A stretch of 64,000 nt of DNA from Toxorhynchites rutilus septentrionalis (Eukaryota > Arthropoda > Insecta > Diptera > Culicidae). The stretch lies in contig NC_073745.1 of NCBI RefSeq assembly GCF_029784135.1, positions 317,104,287-317,168,286 of the forward strand, given 5' to 3'. Within the stretch, counting starts at the first letter, position 1; the number at the start of each line of letters is the position of its first letter. Of this stretch, positions 9,690 through 20,823 are shown one piece after another. The notes below the pieces were generated by a model. The model had not been told where the DNA came from, searched no databases, and saw nothing but the letters and a program-made list of their open reading frames with translations. A program made the position numbers and the translations under genes.

Positions 9690-11640
9690 GAAGCGCACGA
9701 AATCACGCATCAATTTGCTCACAGGAAACGCAAACATCGAACATTGTTCGAACGCACGCAACCTCACCATTCGTCAGTACTGTAAATCAAAAGTCAACAA
9801 TCGGTTTCCTATCAATCACCGCTTCGACGACTCGACTGTTGCCGTGTTCCTGGCAGCAAAGAATCGGCAGGTCCACTACAAATGTCTACTATGAGTGCGA
9901 TGCGGTGTCCAAAATGTGTGTGCCCCCACATTGACCATCGGCAGCACCGGAAAACAAGGATCATCTTATTTTAGCCACAGTTCAACGCGTCTATCGTTCG
10001 ACAATAAACACTTTGCAGAACGATGAGACCCACCGAGTGATCGATCCTTGGCCCTCCGATAAAACAATCAATCAAAAACTAGCCACCACAGAGACGCATC
10101 ACATTTGGAAGTGCCACATTATCCGAAAATAGGCCATTCGGTGGCGCGCGGGGGTGGTGATAATGTCTCACTTGGCACCACCTTTCTTGTTCGTTGTGGG
10201 GGTGGGCGCGTGCTTAGGGAATGACATACGAGGCGAAGGTGCTCAGTTTATGACCGTCGCAGTTATCGCCTGCCGATTGGTCTACTTCCGTTTTCCTTTT
10301 CGACACTCCAAAATGAGACTTCACTGTCAAGAGCCGCCCACGGCGGTTAGTTTCCCCCCATGCCGTGTGCCAGGATGTGTCTCGGTTTGTGTGTCTTTTT
10401 GGGCTGAAGTAAAATTTAGGAACCATTTATCACTTTTCAAATCACTTCACCATTTTAGTTTTGGTAGCGTGACTTGGAGCCGAACTTGATGGAATGCTTG
10501 TTTAGGGGCGTCGCGGCTTGTACAGACTGCAATTTATTCAAGCCAGATTGTGAGACAGAAATTCCTGACCTGCATTTCAGTATCACAATATTGCTCACAG
10601 AGTACGCATTTTTTGCGAACGCGACTCAAGCCGACGAAAGCATAGTTTGTCACGAAGCTAGGAGTGCATAATGACGAGGACTCCAGTATAAGTGCACACC
10701 TCGTGGACGCGAGGTCAGCGCAATAAAATCGACCACTAATGACAGTAATCGTCCTGGCGGGCTGTGGGGAATTATTTTTCTAGTGCTTCATTCCAGACGA
10801 ATGGTGGGACAAAAACTTGTCTACAAATCAGGGTTTTTTTGTGAGTATTTCGATTGAATAACTGCGGTGGTGCAATGGTTTGCCTTTTTGTGGCTCTCTA
10901 TTTTTATGAGTTCCAATCCGCATTGGAACAGAACCGCGTAAACAAGTCGATTTGGGCGGTGAGTTATGAACTGCAGCGCGGTTTAGTTAGGTTTTTATTC
11001 GCTTTAACCTCAAATCATTACATTTGGTTTGCTTAATGCAGTTTGCATGATGGGAGCTCATTGGAATATCTTTATAGTGACACGATGTTTTGCTCATTCG
11101 ATTCGACGGGTCCTTCAACCGATTATCCTTGTAGCCAATGATGCGTGCGACGTATCAAAAGGACAAAAAGAACCATAGCGATCAAACGTGTTTTGTTGGG
11201 GTGGGGGCGGATGAAATTCAAAGGGCAAACAATGGACGACTTTCGCCTCCTTTTGGCGTGTTCGAAAATGTCAAGTACTATCGCATTCCGTCGATTCGAT
11301 CAGTGCTCGGCAATTCAATCAATCTCCGGGGAGAGATTTCTCGTTCAGGGTGGGTGGAAATCGATTGGGCAGTAAAGTTACGGTCACAAGTGTTTTGCTC
11401 ATTTCCATGAGGGCCCTTTCCTGAATCTCTCCTCCCTAGGATGTTCGATCTGTCTTTCTCAGGATAGTTGTAAATAAGAATTTCGTGCAGTAAGTGGTGC
11501 TGTAAGTGGATGGTTTTTATGAAACAGTTTTTTACTGTACTGTTTTATTGTTTCAAGATATTAAGGCGGTTTCCTCCTGCCTTTTTCTCGTATCTTGTCT
11601 TATCGTACTTATCCTGGGCACATAGCATTGAACGATCAGT
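9690..11640. other. Gene-free stretch, possibly single-copy
   Basis: Mixed composition, with somewhat higher GC around 9,900-10,500. The open frames here (up to about 110 codons) have no recognisable domain and no codon pattern that stands out. Nothing else is supported. Confidence 0.4.
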
Positions 11641-11654
11641 CAAAAGAACGTATG

Positions 11655-12560
11655 TTGGTTCATGTACACTAGAGTGTCAATGAAAATGGGCATCTCGAAT
11701 TTTCAAAAGTTCCAAGCCTACCCTATGCAAACCATATGTACCCTATGCAAAATATCAGCTCAATCGGACTTCATTTACTAGTGTCGCAGTTTGAGTTTTT
11801 CGAAAACCGACAAATCACCCAAGGTAAAGAAAATTGGGTGTTTCGAAATTTTTTTTTGAAGCCAAATGTCTCCAAATTGCATAAAACGTCGGGATCTAAC
11901 AGTTTGGCTGAAAAGTTGATAAGGTTGACGTCTAGATGGCGCCTCTTGCAAAAATCTACTTGACCATCATGAAGCACCAACTTTTAATGGATACGTGTCA
12001 AAATTTGACAGCAATCGGTCGATTGGTTCTTGAGTTACAACATTGAGATTGAAGCAACTTTTGTTATTGTGAAAAAAAAGGAAAATTAACTTTTCAATGA
12101 AACGATGGCAAAATCACATGAAGTGGGTTTCGAATTGCTTCCGCATCCACCGTATTCTCCAGATCTGGACCCCAGCGACTATTTTCTGTTCGCACACCAG
12201 ACCTGCTCGCTGGCATGCAATTTTTTTCTAAATTTACTTTAATCTCGAAAAAAAAAATTGAAACAAAAATCAATTTTTCACAAAAAAAAACCACCAAGTG
12301 CCAAAAACTAAATTTTTGATGAAAAACTTTTTTCCGAGATAACAATAAGTCGACGTTTCATGCAATTCAATTCAAGACATTTCGCATCACATTTTTTTTA
12401 AAAACCCCTATTTTCTTTACTCCAATCTTGGGTGATTTTTCGATTTTTAGAAAACATAAATTTTGACATCTGCGACAATAGTAAAAGAAGTCCGAATGAG
12501 CTAATATTTTGTATAGGGAATTTTATCGTGCAAATCAACATTTCGCAGGAAGTCCTTATG
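11655..12560. mobile_element. Fossil mariner-like element with long inverted arms
   Basis: Arms at about 11730-11900 and 12350-12540 are imperfect reverse complements. Shared blocks include 'aaaatatcagctcaatcgg', 'cttc-ttact-gtcgcag' and 'aaatcaccca'. Between them, 12134-12190 on the plus strand translates to PHPPYSPDLDPSDYFLF, the third catalytic motif of mariner (DD34D) transposases. The rest of the transposase is lost. The arm family occurs again at 15830-16110. Confidence 0.6.
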
Positions 12561-12579
12561 AAAAATCGATATGACGATT

Positions 12580-13285
12580 GGCATCAAGGACAGAAATTAT
12601 GCGATCATGATTCGATCCATGATTAATCGCAAACCGCACAGATCGCGATCTGTACAAGTTGCGATCAACGATTAATCCTCTCTCTTCCCGAAAATCGATG
12701 TTCTCTTGGTTACTCTGAGTTTATTAACACATCGCATCAATGGATCTAGATAGGAGAAACGGAAGACTCTCTCCACTCGGTTTGTGTGCAAATCGCAGCA
12801 GTATTTTGCTCCAGGAAGACAAGTGTTTCTATGGTATACGATTATCAGTATCTCGTCTCTCCGCTCAGTTTAGCTTGCCTCAACCCGAATTTTACTGGTT
12901 GTAAAATTGACTCTTCGAGTGCGTCTTTGCAGGCTAGACGGGAGACGGGTGTGAAACAAATCCGACGCTCGTCATCAGCAATCGTTTCGGCCATCCAAAA
13001 TCAGAGCGAAATAATGATTAGCTCATAGATGTTCGTAAGTAGCAAACAGTCCCAACAATATCTCATCCCCTGCTTCGCCAACTGAGATTAATCGTTCGTA
13101 GCGTGCCCTCACGATAAACCATGGATCGTATGAGCAATGCTTTGGGAGTGCAAACAGTAATGATTCCACTTCCATATCGCTTTTGTGAGATTTTGGTAGC
13201 TCTCCGTTTCTAGTGTTCTCTCTGCTTAAGCATGAAGAAAACGAAGGCATCGCTCGTTTCTGGTGACGTCAATACATCTGACTAG
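12580..13285. other. Gene-free stretch
   Basis: No domain-bearing ORF or clear repeat was seen. A few near-palindromic GATCGCGATC-like words occur around 12,600-12,670. Confidence 0.35.
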
Positions 13286-13420
13286 TGTAATACACCCAGG
13301 ATTTTTAAACGGTTTTTATGCGCGGTTTTTTTACGCGGATTTTCCAATTAACGCGGATTTTCCAATTAAATCTTTTTTTTTAGGCGGTACCCGCGTAATC
13401 ACACATTTTGGGTGTGTGCA
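13285..13420. repeat. Dispersed 'acgcggattttccaattaa' repeat, first copy
   Basis: Begins 'tacacccagg' and carries repeated 'tttacgcggattttccaatta' words. The same words recur at 13875-13960, and an inverted end ('acgcgg..cctgggtgta') is found near 15642-15666. It looks like a MITE-type or simple dispersed repeat with no coding capacity. Confidence 0.5.
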
Positions 13421-13874
13421 ATATCACATCTCCCCCTCAGCTCACATTTTTCTCTCATGTTCCCTCAGAGCAAATTACGGTAATAAGTTCTTGTAACGGA
13501 GTTTAGCGCTTAGTGCCGCACCTTATCACGATTCTTACGTGGATTTTAGGTGTTGGGTAACGGGGAGCTTGCCGGGTGGTACAACGGAACGGGTTTTTTT
13601 TTACGGGCAGCTATTCGTGAATGTCTTTCCCTATCTACTTAGCTCTGGATGGTCCAACAGTGGTACTACACGTGCATCGGCAGAAGAGTGTACACATAAC
13701 TAGGGAATCTTCTAGCAACAGCAGATGACCTCATTCGTGAGGAAAACCGAACTATAGCTACCAGTAACCAACGAAATTGCAGGAAAAAACTACGGGTTTT
13801 CGGAAGCGAGCAACACTCAACTTTTTACTTCCGTTCTACGTAAAGATAGTCCCATTTGATGTCTATCATTAGGT

Positions 13875-13960
13875 GACATGGTTTTTTTACGCGGATTTTC
13901 CAATTAACGCGGTTTTTTTACGCGGATTTTCGAATTAACGCGGTTTTTTTTACGAGGTAC
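13875..13960. repeat. Dispersed 'acgcggattttccaattaa' repeat, second copy
   Basis: Direct copies of the words seen at 13320-13370, here two and a half units of about 30 bases. Non-coding. Confidence 0.5.
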
Positions 13961-14334
13961 GTATTTTTGATGATGGTCCCATCTCCTTCCCCTACAGAGG
14001 TTTGAGCAAGACGAGTTATCTAAAAGATATTATTTTGTTTTCTCAGCATTGAAATCAGCTTAGCAAAAAAAAACGAACTGATTTTATTTACAGATATAAG
14101 TTCAAAAAATTACAATGTCAAAAGACAAGCCAATACTCAGTCTTGTTCGCTACAGAACCGATACGGTCCCGACAAGGCCCTTGCAGCCAAATGGTCCACC
14201 AAGGCACAAGTCCAACCGCCAGCCTTGTTTTGGATTGACTTTAAATATCCCCATCCAGAGAAATCGAGAAATTTTTCTTTACGAACAATTTCTAGACCGG
14301 CTCTTACAAAACTATTGAATTCTTATCCTCAAAC

Positions 14335-15620
14335 GACGCTCAAACTTTTGTAGACTACTTTTATTTATTTTTTTCAACTACTACAATATAAAAACAACAA
14401 AATAAAAATAGTCCATCATCACCAAGATCATGACAGACATAATAGAGACGAATACAAATTAAAAAACAAAAAAATATAACATAAAAGAAAAATTGTTCAA
14501 AATTGTCTAAACAATATAATCCGTTTAAAACAAAACTTCGTCAGGTCATACATTGAGAATAATAAAAACAAAAAATAAATCAAAAAACTGTTCACTTTAA
14601 GATATCCGTTCGTATAAAACTTCGTCAATCAACATCGTTATCAAAATAAAAAAAGTTTTGGCTGTTAGGAAAATACAGCTTTAACGTGTGAAATACAGTT
14701 TCTCTTGAATTGTGCTAGTGTTGTTGCACGTTTAATATGTCTTGGCATCGAGTTGAAAACATTTACTCCTTTAAAACATAGAGAATTTTGTGAAGCACAT
14801 GTTAAGAAATGTGGTGTTCTTATTTCATTCGCGTTTCTAGTATTATATCTATGAAAGTCACTTCCCCTTTCAACTCGATCACACAAATATCGAGGCAGCA
14901 AACCGTTAACTACCTTAAAAATGAACACCATAGTTAAATACACATTTCTTTGCTTCACAGATAACCATTGCAGAGCGTCCAGCATCAAATATGAGGAAGT
15001 GAACCTGCTACATTGTAAAATCAAACGCATTATTTTATTCTACAAGCGCTGTAATCCTCGATATTTGCGTTTCATTGGCCAAAAACAAAATGGAAGAACA
15101 AAAGTCTAGATGAGGAGAGATAATTGATTTGTATAGCTGTATTTTACTGCAAATAGTTAAATCGTTCCTTAGTCGACACAAAATTCCATACTTCTTGGCA
15201 ATTTTCTTGATGACATTGTCAATGTGAGTATTGAACTTAAGTTTGTCATCAATAATCACGCCAAGATATTTAATCCCCCGAACGCGATCAATGGTCTCAT
15301 CGTCAATCACAATAGAGATGTTTTCATTTATTCGATTTCGCGAGATTACCATATATTTAGTCTTATTGATGTTCAATTTCATTCAAACCATTTATATGCA
15401 GTACTCGTAATTCCAAAGCGCTTAATCGTGTTCAACAACAAAGGGCCTAGAAATTGTCTCGAAAGCGCGCTTTAGATCCAAGAAAACAGCAACAATCGGG
15501 TCTTTACCTTCTAGTTTTTCGTTCCATTTTGCTAACACCAAGTTCAATGCGGTTTCACAAGAATGACCTTCCCGATATCCCGATTGTTCTGGTATTAGTA
15601 AAGAGTTACGATTCAAATAT
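14335..15620 (-). pseudogene. LINE reverse transcriptase remnant, minus strand, RT core deleted
   Basis: Three open pieces read on the minus strand as consecutive parts of a non-LTR reverse transcriptase. 15422-15616 has the GYREGHSCETAL and VAVFLDLKRAFETIS region (motif A). 15035-15382 has LNINKTKYMV and YLGVIIDDKLKFNTHI. 14665-15030 has the C-terminal thumb pattern FKVVNGLLPRYL and YNTRNA. Between the first two, a short out-of-frame KWFE-like stretch leads directly to LNINKTK, so about a hundred residues including the YxDD active site are deleted. The 3' UTR runs to about 14335, ending 'gtctacaaaagtttgagcg' on that strand. The C-terminal style resembles CR1/Jockey-group LINEs; the clade is uncertain. 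It cannot be functional. Confidence 0.75.
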
Positions 15621-15639
15621 TCTAACAGCTGGCCGTATA

Positions 15640-16120
15640 CCCCGCGTAAAAAAAAACCTGGGTGTATACTTATTCTTTGATCGCTCCAAGCGATTTTTTT
15701 CCATCACTGAATGTCACCATTGGCACCCTAAACAATACGTTTTGCCTCGTATTCCGAAAAAATCTGAAAAAAACTCCCAGAGTGTCGATTTTTGACAAAA
15801 AAAATTTTTTTTCGTGATTGATGTAGATCTCGATGTTTCATGCAATTTGAAAATAAATCCAAATAAATTTTTCGAAACCCCCCATTTCCTTCACGGGGCT
15901 AATTTTATAATTTTGTAATTTTTCGGTATGCAAAAAACTCGAACTTTGACCGCTCTGCGACACTAGTAGATGAAGTCCGATTGAGCTGATATTTTGCGTA
16001 GGGTAGTTTTTCGTGAGAATCAACATTTTTAATCAAGTTCCCTTTGAAAATTCGAAGGTAACGTTTTTCTCATAAACCCATTAACACTCTAATGTACATC
16101 CAACTTGTTTTTTGAATATT
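15640..16120. mobile_element. Fossil mariner-type arm / MITE remnant
   Basis: 15830-16110 repeats the arm of the 11.7-12.5 kb fossil, with the shared block 'gcgacactagtagatgaagtccga' and 'tgagctgatattttgcgtaggg'. The outer end 'taacactctaatgtacat' matches in reverse the start 'atgtacactagagtgtca' near 11,660. No transposase reading is visible and the opposite arm was not found nearby. Confidence 0.45.
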
Positions 16121-16159
16121 AGATAAGGTAGATGATTTTGGTTTGTTCCGTCGTAAATA

Positions 16160-17441
16160 TTAGGCTGTCAAAAAAGTCCTGCGGTATTTTTTTTGAATTT
16201 TCATTTGATCATAAAATTAGTTACAATCATCTGTTTTAAGTCAAATATGCGTCGTTTTGTTCGATGACTTGTTCCCAACGAGATGCCAACTTCATAATAC
16301 CCCTGTTATAGAAGCTCGCTTCCTTATTGGCAAAAAACTCGGATAGCCAATTTTCACAGGCCTCTTTTGTGGCTAACTTCTGACTACCTAGCTCGTTCGC
16401 CATGGACAAAAACAGGTGGTAGTCACTTGGTGCAAGGTCCGGACTATACGGCGGATGCAAAAGAACCTCCCATCCGAGCTCCCGGAGCTTCTGGCGCGTC
16501 ATCAAAGAAGTGTGTGGCCTGGCGTTGTCCTGATGGAAGACAATGCGGCCTCTGTTTATCAAAGATGGCCTCTTCTTCATGAGTGCTACCTTCAAGCGGT
16601 CCAGTTGTTGGCAGTACAGGTCCGAATTGAGCGTTTGGCCATAGGGAAGCAGCTCATAATAGATTATTCCTTGACAATCCCACCAAACACACAGCATAAC
16701 CTTCCTGGCCGTTAATGAGGGCTTGGCCACCGTCTGAGCCGCTTCAGCGGGCTTCGACCACGACCGTTTGCGCTTCACGTTGTCGTAAGTGACCCACTTT
16801 TCATCGCCAGTCACCATCCGCTTCAGAAACGGGTCGATTTTGTTGCGATTAAGCAGCGATTCACATGCGTCGATACGGTCATAGATGTTTTTTTGCGTCA
16901 ACGTGTGTGGCACCCATACATCGAGCTTCTTTGTGAATCCAAGCTTCTTCAAATGGTTAATAACGGTTTGATGACTTATCCCCAGCTCTTGGCCGATGCT
17001 GCGGCTGCTACTATGCCGGTCTTTCTCGGCTAATTCAGCGATTTTGTCGCAATTTTCGACGACAGGCCTTCCGGAGCGTGGCGCATCTTCGACGACCTCT
17101 ACACCAGAACGAAAACGTTGAAAACATCGTTGTGCGGTGGAAATAGAAACTGTATCGGGTCCACAAACTGCACAAATTTTATTGGCAGCTTGAGATGCAT
17201 TTTTGCCTTTGTCATAGTAGTACTGTAAAATATGTCGGATTTTCTCTTTATTTTGCTCCATATTTGCGACACTATAACTCACGAACGACTTAACCAAACA
17301 AAACACTGTCAAGGACTATATTATAAGGAAAAATACCTTTCCAACAAGCTATAGTATGAATCGATACAATGAATACAACTAGAACTACGCGCTTACAACG
17401 ACACCTCGCGGAAATACCGCAGGACTTTTTTGACAGCCTAA
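16160..17441 (-). mobile_element. Complete mariner transposon
   Basis: The element is 1,282 bp, bounded by inverted repeats that start TTAGGCTGTCAAAAAAGTCC at 16160 and end in the reverse complement at 17441. It is flanked on both sides by the TA duplication expected of mariner insertion (16158-16159 and 17442-17443). It carries one open transposase gene. It sits between an older mariner-type fossil and a LINE fragment. Confidence 0.93.
16236..17261 (-). CDS. Mariner (DD34D) transposase, intact
   Basis: A 341-residue protein that cuts and pastes the surrounding element at TA sites, acting in the nucleus. The N-terminal helix-turn-helix half contains the WVPHTL motif (residues 116-121) typical of mariners. 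The catalytic triad is complete: TGDEKW (D153), HQDNARPH (D245) and YSPDLAPSD (D280), with exactly 34 residues between the last two Asp. I chose the Met of MEQNKEK (17261) because mariner proteins of about 345 residues begin this way. The frame is open 17 codons upstream to 17312, but that extension is not family-like. No stop or frameshift was found, so the gene may be active. A mutated relative lies at 50866-51869. Confidence 0.93.
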   Translation of the reverse strand: MEQNKEKIRHILQYYYDKGKNASQAANKICAVCGPDTVSISTAQRCFQRFRSGVEVVEDAPRSGRPVVENCDKIAELAEKDRHSSSRSIGQELGISHQTVINHLKKLGFTKKLDVWVPHTLTQKNIYDRIDACESLLNRNKIDPFLKRMVTGDEKWVTYDNVKRKRSWSKPAEAAQTVAKPSLTARKVMLCVWWDCQGIIYYELLPYGQTLNSDLYCQQLDRLKVALMKKRPSLINRGRIVFHQDNARPHTSLMTRQKLRELGWEVLLHPPYSPDLAPSDYHLFLSMANELGSQKLATKEACENWLSEFFANKEASFYNRGIMKLASRWEQVIEQNDAYLT

Positions 17442-17442
17442 T

Positions 17443-17890
17443 ATGATCATGGTTTGCCCGAGAGATATACACCAGTATAACACAAGGCAAGCAAGTGACC
17501 TCAGAACTCTGGACTTCCGGATGTCCTGTACCCAAAATTCTATTTTTTACAAAGGTTATAAGCTTTACAACTCACTGCCAAATGAAGCAAAGACAGCAAC
17601 AAGCCTCAGAATATTCCGAAACATATGTAAAGAATTTTTGAAGAGTGATCCGGATTTGTGAAATGTTTGTTTGTTAACGTTAGTATAAATGTATGCATGT
17701 TGACGAAGTTATGACGGATATATTATCTTTTTATGTTGAATGTCTTCTGTTCTTTCTTTTTGTCTAAAGACATTAATAATGATGGTATTTAGTTTGTTTT
17801 CAGTTTGCTAGATAGCAAAATTGTTGATATTAGATTTTAAAAAAAATTGCGAAGTCTACAATAGTTTGAGCATCACGCGCGTAAACAGAC
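17443..17890 (+). pseudogene. LINE 3' end fragment (RT thumb C-terminus)
   Basis: 17443-17661 encodes YNTRQASDLRTLDF and SLPNEAKTATSL, the C-terminal tail of the same kind of LINE as the minus-strand remnant at 14335-15620. The following 3' UTR shares 'gacgaagtt...acggatat' and ends 'gtctacaatagtttgagc', matching that copy's 3' end with divergence. The 5' part is missing or was separated by the mariner next door. Confidence 0.65.
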
Positions 17891-17934
17891 ATGAACAATT
17901 TAGGATGAACCTCATTACAAGAGATTACAAATTG

Positions 17935-18215
17935 GAAGTGGAGCGAAGCTGGGGATAGCCCTACCGGAATACTCGTAAACACATGTATTGAATAGATAGT
18001 TATAACGAGATTTTTCTAGCGCGTTCCAACGGACATGTGTATAACCCAAGTGATGAAGGGCATACTAGTTTTTGAATTATTAGTTTTGAAATAAGCTAAC
18101 ACCATTTCGAGGGGTTTGATGTGAAAACCGGAATGTAGCTGGGGATAGCCCAATCGTAATACTCGTAAAATCATTATTAAATAAATGGTTATAACGAGAT
18201 TTTTTCTGAGTGCGG
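17935..18215 (+). repeat. Two direct repeats of about 80 bp, 190 bp apart
   Basis: The block 'gctggggatagccc..' through 'ttataacgagattttt' occurs at about 17939-18016 and again at 18131-18207. The intervening DNA is less similar. Non-coding. Confidence 0.6.
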
Positions 18216-18289
18216 CAGATCTGATTGCGAGTTCCATTGGGAATGTTATACTTAGAATATGAAGGGCCTGAAGTGTTGGCTCGAACTAG

Positions 18290-18520
18290 GCTTGGAGATG
18301 CTCAGCTGCCTGGACTCGGAAACGATCGCATTAGCAGACCGTTATCGAGAATCTAGTAAAGCGGGGATGCTCTTGTAAATTCACGGCTGATACGGACATA
18401 GGTATTCGGTTCAATTCCCAATCGGTCAAGGATTTTTTCGGGTTGAAAAATTTCTTGACATGCCATGGAATAAGAAAGTTCGCGTGCTGCCTTATAAAGT
18501 TCATCAAATTTAGAGTCTAT
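18290..18520 (+). mobile_element. Decayed tRNA-derived SINE (probable)
   Basis: A B-box-like GGTTCAATTCCC at 18408-18419 is followed by 'aatcggtcaaggattttttcgggttgaaaa', a body style I associate with mosquito tRNA SINEs. The A box and tail are not clear. Confidence 0.4.
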
Positions 18521-18546
18521 GTCTGTAGCACAACCAGTTCGTTTTT

Positions 18547-19843
18547 AAGGGTGTGTCACATCAAATTGCATCACGGAAAAACGCTGTAGAAATTCGCCCA
18601 GTAGACCGATCCTTTTGAAAATTTTAGACAGTAAAATAAAAACTATTAAACAACTTTTGGCATTTTCTTTTTATTCATACTTCGAGCCCAAGCCCGTATG
18701 CTCGCACCTTCCTCTTTACCCCGTCCATAAGGTTCTGTACAACGTCAGGTTGTAGTTTTTTTTGAACAGAAATCCATTTTCTCTTGAAGTCCGCCTCCGA
18801 TTTGACAACTTTTGTGTTCTTCCGGAGGGCCTGCTTCATAATCGCCCAATATTTCTCTATTGGGCGAAGCTCCGGCGCGTTGGGCGGGTTCATTTCCTTT
18901 GGCACGAAGGTGACCCCGTTGGCTTCGTACCACTCCAACACGTCCTTTGAATAGTGGCACGAGGCGAGATCCGGCCAGAAGATGGTCGGGCCCTCGTGCT
19001 ACTTCAATAGTGGTAGTAAGCGCTTCTGTAGGCACTCCTTAAGGTAAACCTGCCCGTTTACCGTGCCGGTCATCACGAAGGGGGCGCTCCGCTTTCCGCA
19101 AGAGCAGATCGCTTGCCACACCATGTACTTTTTGGCAAACTTGGATAGTTTCTGCTTGCGAATCTCCTCCGGAACGCTGAATTTGTCCTCTGCGGAGAAG
19201 AACAACAGGCCCGGCAGCTGACGAAAGTCCGCTTTGACGTAGGTTTCGTCGTCCATTACCAGGCAATGCGGCTTCGTCAGCATTTCGGTGTACAGCTTCC
19301 GAGCTCGCGTCTTCCCCACTATGATTTGCCTTTCGTCGTGGTTAGGAGCCTTCTGAACCTTGTATGTACGCAGGCCCTCCCGCTGCTTGGTCCGCTGGAC
19401 GAATGAACTTGACAAATTCAGCTTATTAGCGACATCCCGGACCGAACTTCTCGGATCACGTCTATACTGCTTAACTACGCGCTTGTGATCTTTTTCACTG
19501 ACGGAGCATCCATTTTTGCCGTTCTTCACCTTCCGGTCGATGGTTAGGTTCTCGAAGTATCGTTTTAGTACTCTGCTGACCGTGGATTGGACGATTCCCA
19601 GCATCTTACCGATGTCCCGATGTGACAACTCCGGATTCTCGAAATGAGTGCGCAGGATTAATTCACGACGCTCTTTTTCGTTCGACGACATTTTTCCAAA
19701 TTTACAAAAAAATTACAGTGAAGCATGGCCAACGTGATCTATACACTCTTATCTGATTATAAGCGAAAGCTGATGATATAATTCCTAAAAATTAAATTTC
19801 TACAGCGTTTTTTCCGTGATGCAATTTGATGTGACACACCCTT
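18547..19843 (-). mobile_element. DD37E mariner/Tc1-type transposon
   Basis: About 1.3 kb with near-perfect inverted ends: AGGGTGTGTCACATC at the left, its reverse complement at the right, continuing inward through 'aaattgcatcacgg' and 'aacgctgtagaaat'. TA-like bases flank both sides, but the exact TA duplication is ambiguous by one base. DD37E elements (ITmD37E type) are known from mosquitoes. It carries one transposase gene with a single premature stop. Confidence 0.88.
18675..19691 (-). pseudogene. DD37E transposase with one in-frame stop
   Basis: One reading frame of 338 residues from ATG 19691 to the stop at 18675, broken only by TAG at 18999-19001 (codon 231, after LLPLLK). Domains are a helix-turn-helix (residues 20-45, SHRDIGKMLG), a second HTH-like segment (85-100), and the catalytic core with VMDDETY (D147/D148), WPDLASCHYS (D241) and PELRPIEKYW (E279). 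Exactly 37 residues separate D241 and E279, giving the DD37E class. The frame downstream of the stop is clean and in phase, so one C-to-T change (for example CAG to TAG) could explain the loss; that ancestral codon is inferred. As written only a 230-residue fragment lacking two catalytic residues would be made. Confidence 0.88.
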
Positions 19844-20211
19844 TATTTTTATTTTATCTTTTTTACTGGTTCAGATTGATAATAGAAAAGTAAATTCTTA
19901 TAAGTAATTATCTTAAAGATAACTCGTCCGGCTCAAACCTTTGTAGGGGAATGAGGTGGGACCATCCTTATTATTATATTTATTTACTTTTTTGAATGCT
20001 CTAACCCAGCGCTCCTGTGTCAATTAAGGTATTCGAATGTTTCAAAACATGTGAATAAAATTGTCTTTTTCATGATTTACAGTAGTTTTATAGTATATTT
20101 TTACGGAATCACATGTTTTAAAGGATTATAAAATACACCTTCTATTTGTGTTAATGCGCCCCTCATTCGAGCTAACTTTTAATCGATCACCAGATGATTA
20201 TTTGGCACGTA

Positions 20212-20821
20212 CCGTTTTGTCTTAAATTCCGAACAGTCTCAAATACCGAACACTTCTTTTTAAATGTAAATTTACTGAACCTTAATGTTATAAATAATTA
20301 AATAATAAAAACCATTACATTCTTTGTGGTAAAGGTTTCATTTTAACATCATTTATTGGTATCGATACAGCCTATAACTTATAATACTAAGCGTTTGTGA
20401 AAAAGTGACTGCCAAAACCAGCGAAAAAACGCTTGCGTTAACAAATTCGGAATTTGAATCAAGTTTCGTAGCTCAAAATCAATGTTTTCGGATGTATAGT
20501 ATTTTTCCAAAGAATAATAGCTAATTGGCTTTAATTTGATATATTGATCATCTGAATCGGTCTAGTAGCTCAAAAGTTTTGATTTCTTTAAAAAAATTGC
20601 AATTTTGCAGTTCGGAATTTGAGACAAATATAATCAAACATATGTTTAGTATTTCACCGTAAATATGTATTTGTAGATCAATTACATGGTGGACAAATGA
20701 AAGAAAAGGCTCTATTGTATCCAAAAACCACATTAATTTCGCGAAAAAGTATCATTTTGAGTAATGAGACGCTGTTGAATGGCCAACGAAGCTTAAGTGT
20801 TCGGAATATGAGACAAAACGG
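20212..20821. mobile_element. MITE, 610 bp, TA target duplication
   Basis: The ends are inverted: left CCGTTTTGTCTTAAATTCCG, right 'cggaatatgagacaaaacgg', flanked by TA on both sides (20210-20211, 20822-20823). The interior is AT-rich and non-coding. Related interior sequence ('aaattccgaacac', 'tgttcggaatatgag', 'acagcctataa.ttataata') recurs at 48290-49110. Ends and TA site suggest mobilisation by a Tc1/mariner transposase. Confidence 0.7.
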
Positions 20822-20823
20822 TA

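Noticed and set aside
9565..9934. His/Thr-rich and Cys/Val-rich ORFs over the CA repeat
   Set aside because: Artefacts of the CA microsatellite, overlapping on both strands with no domain.
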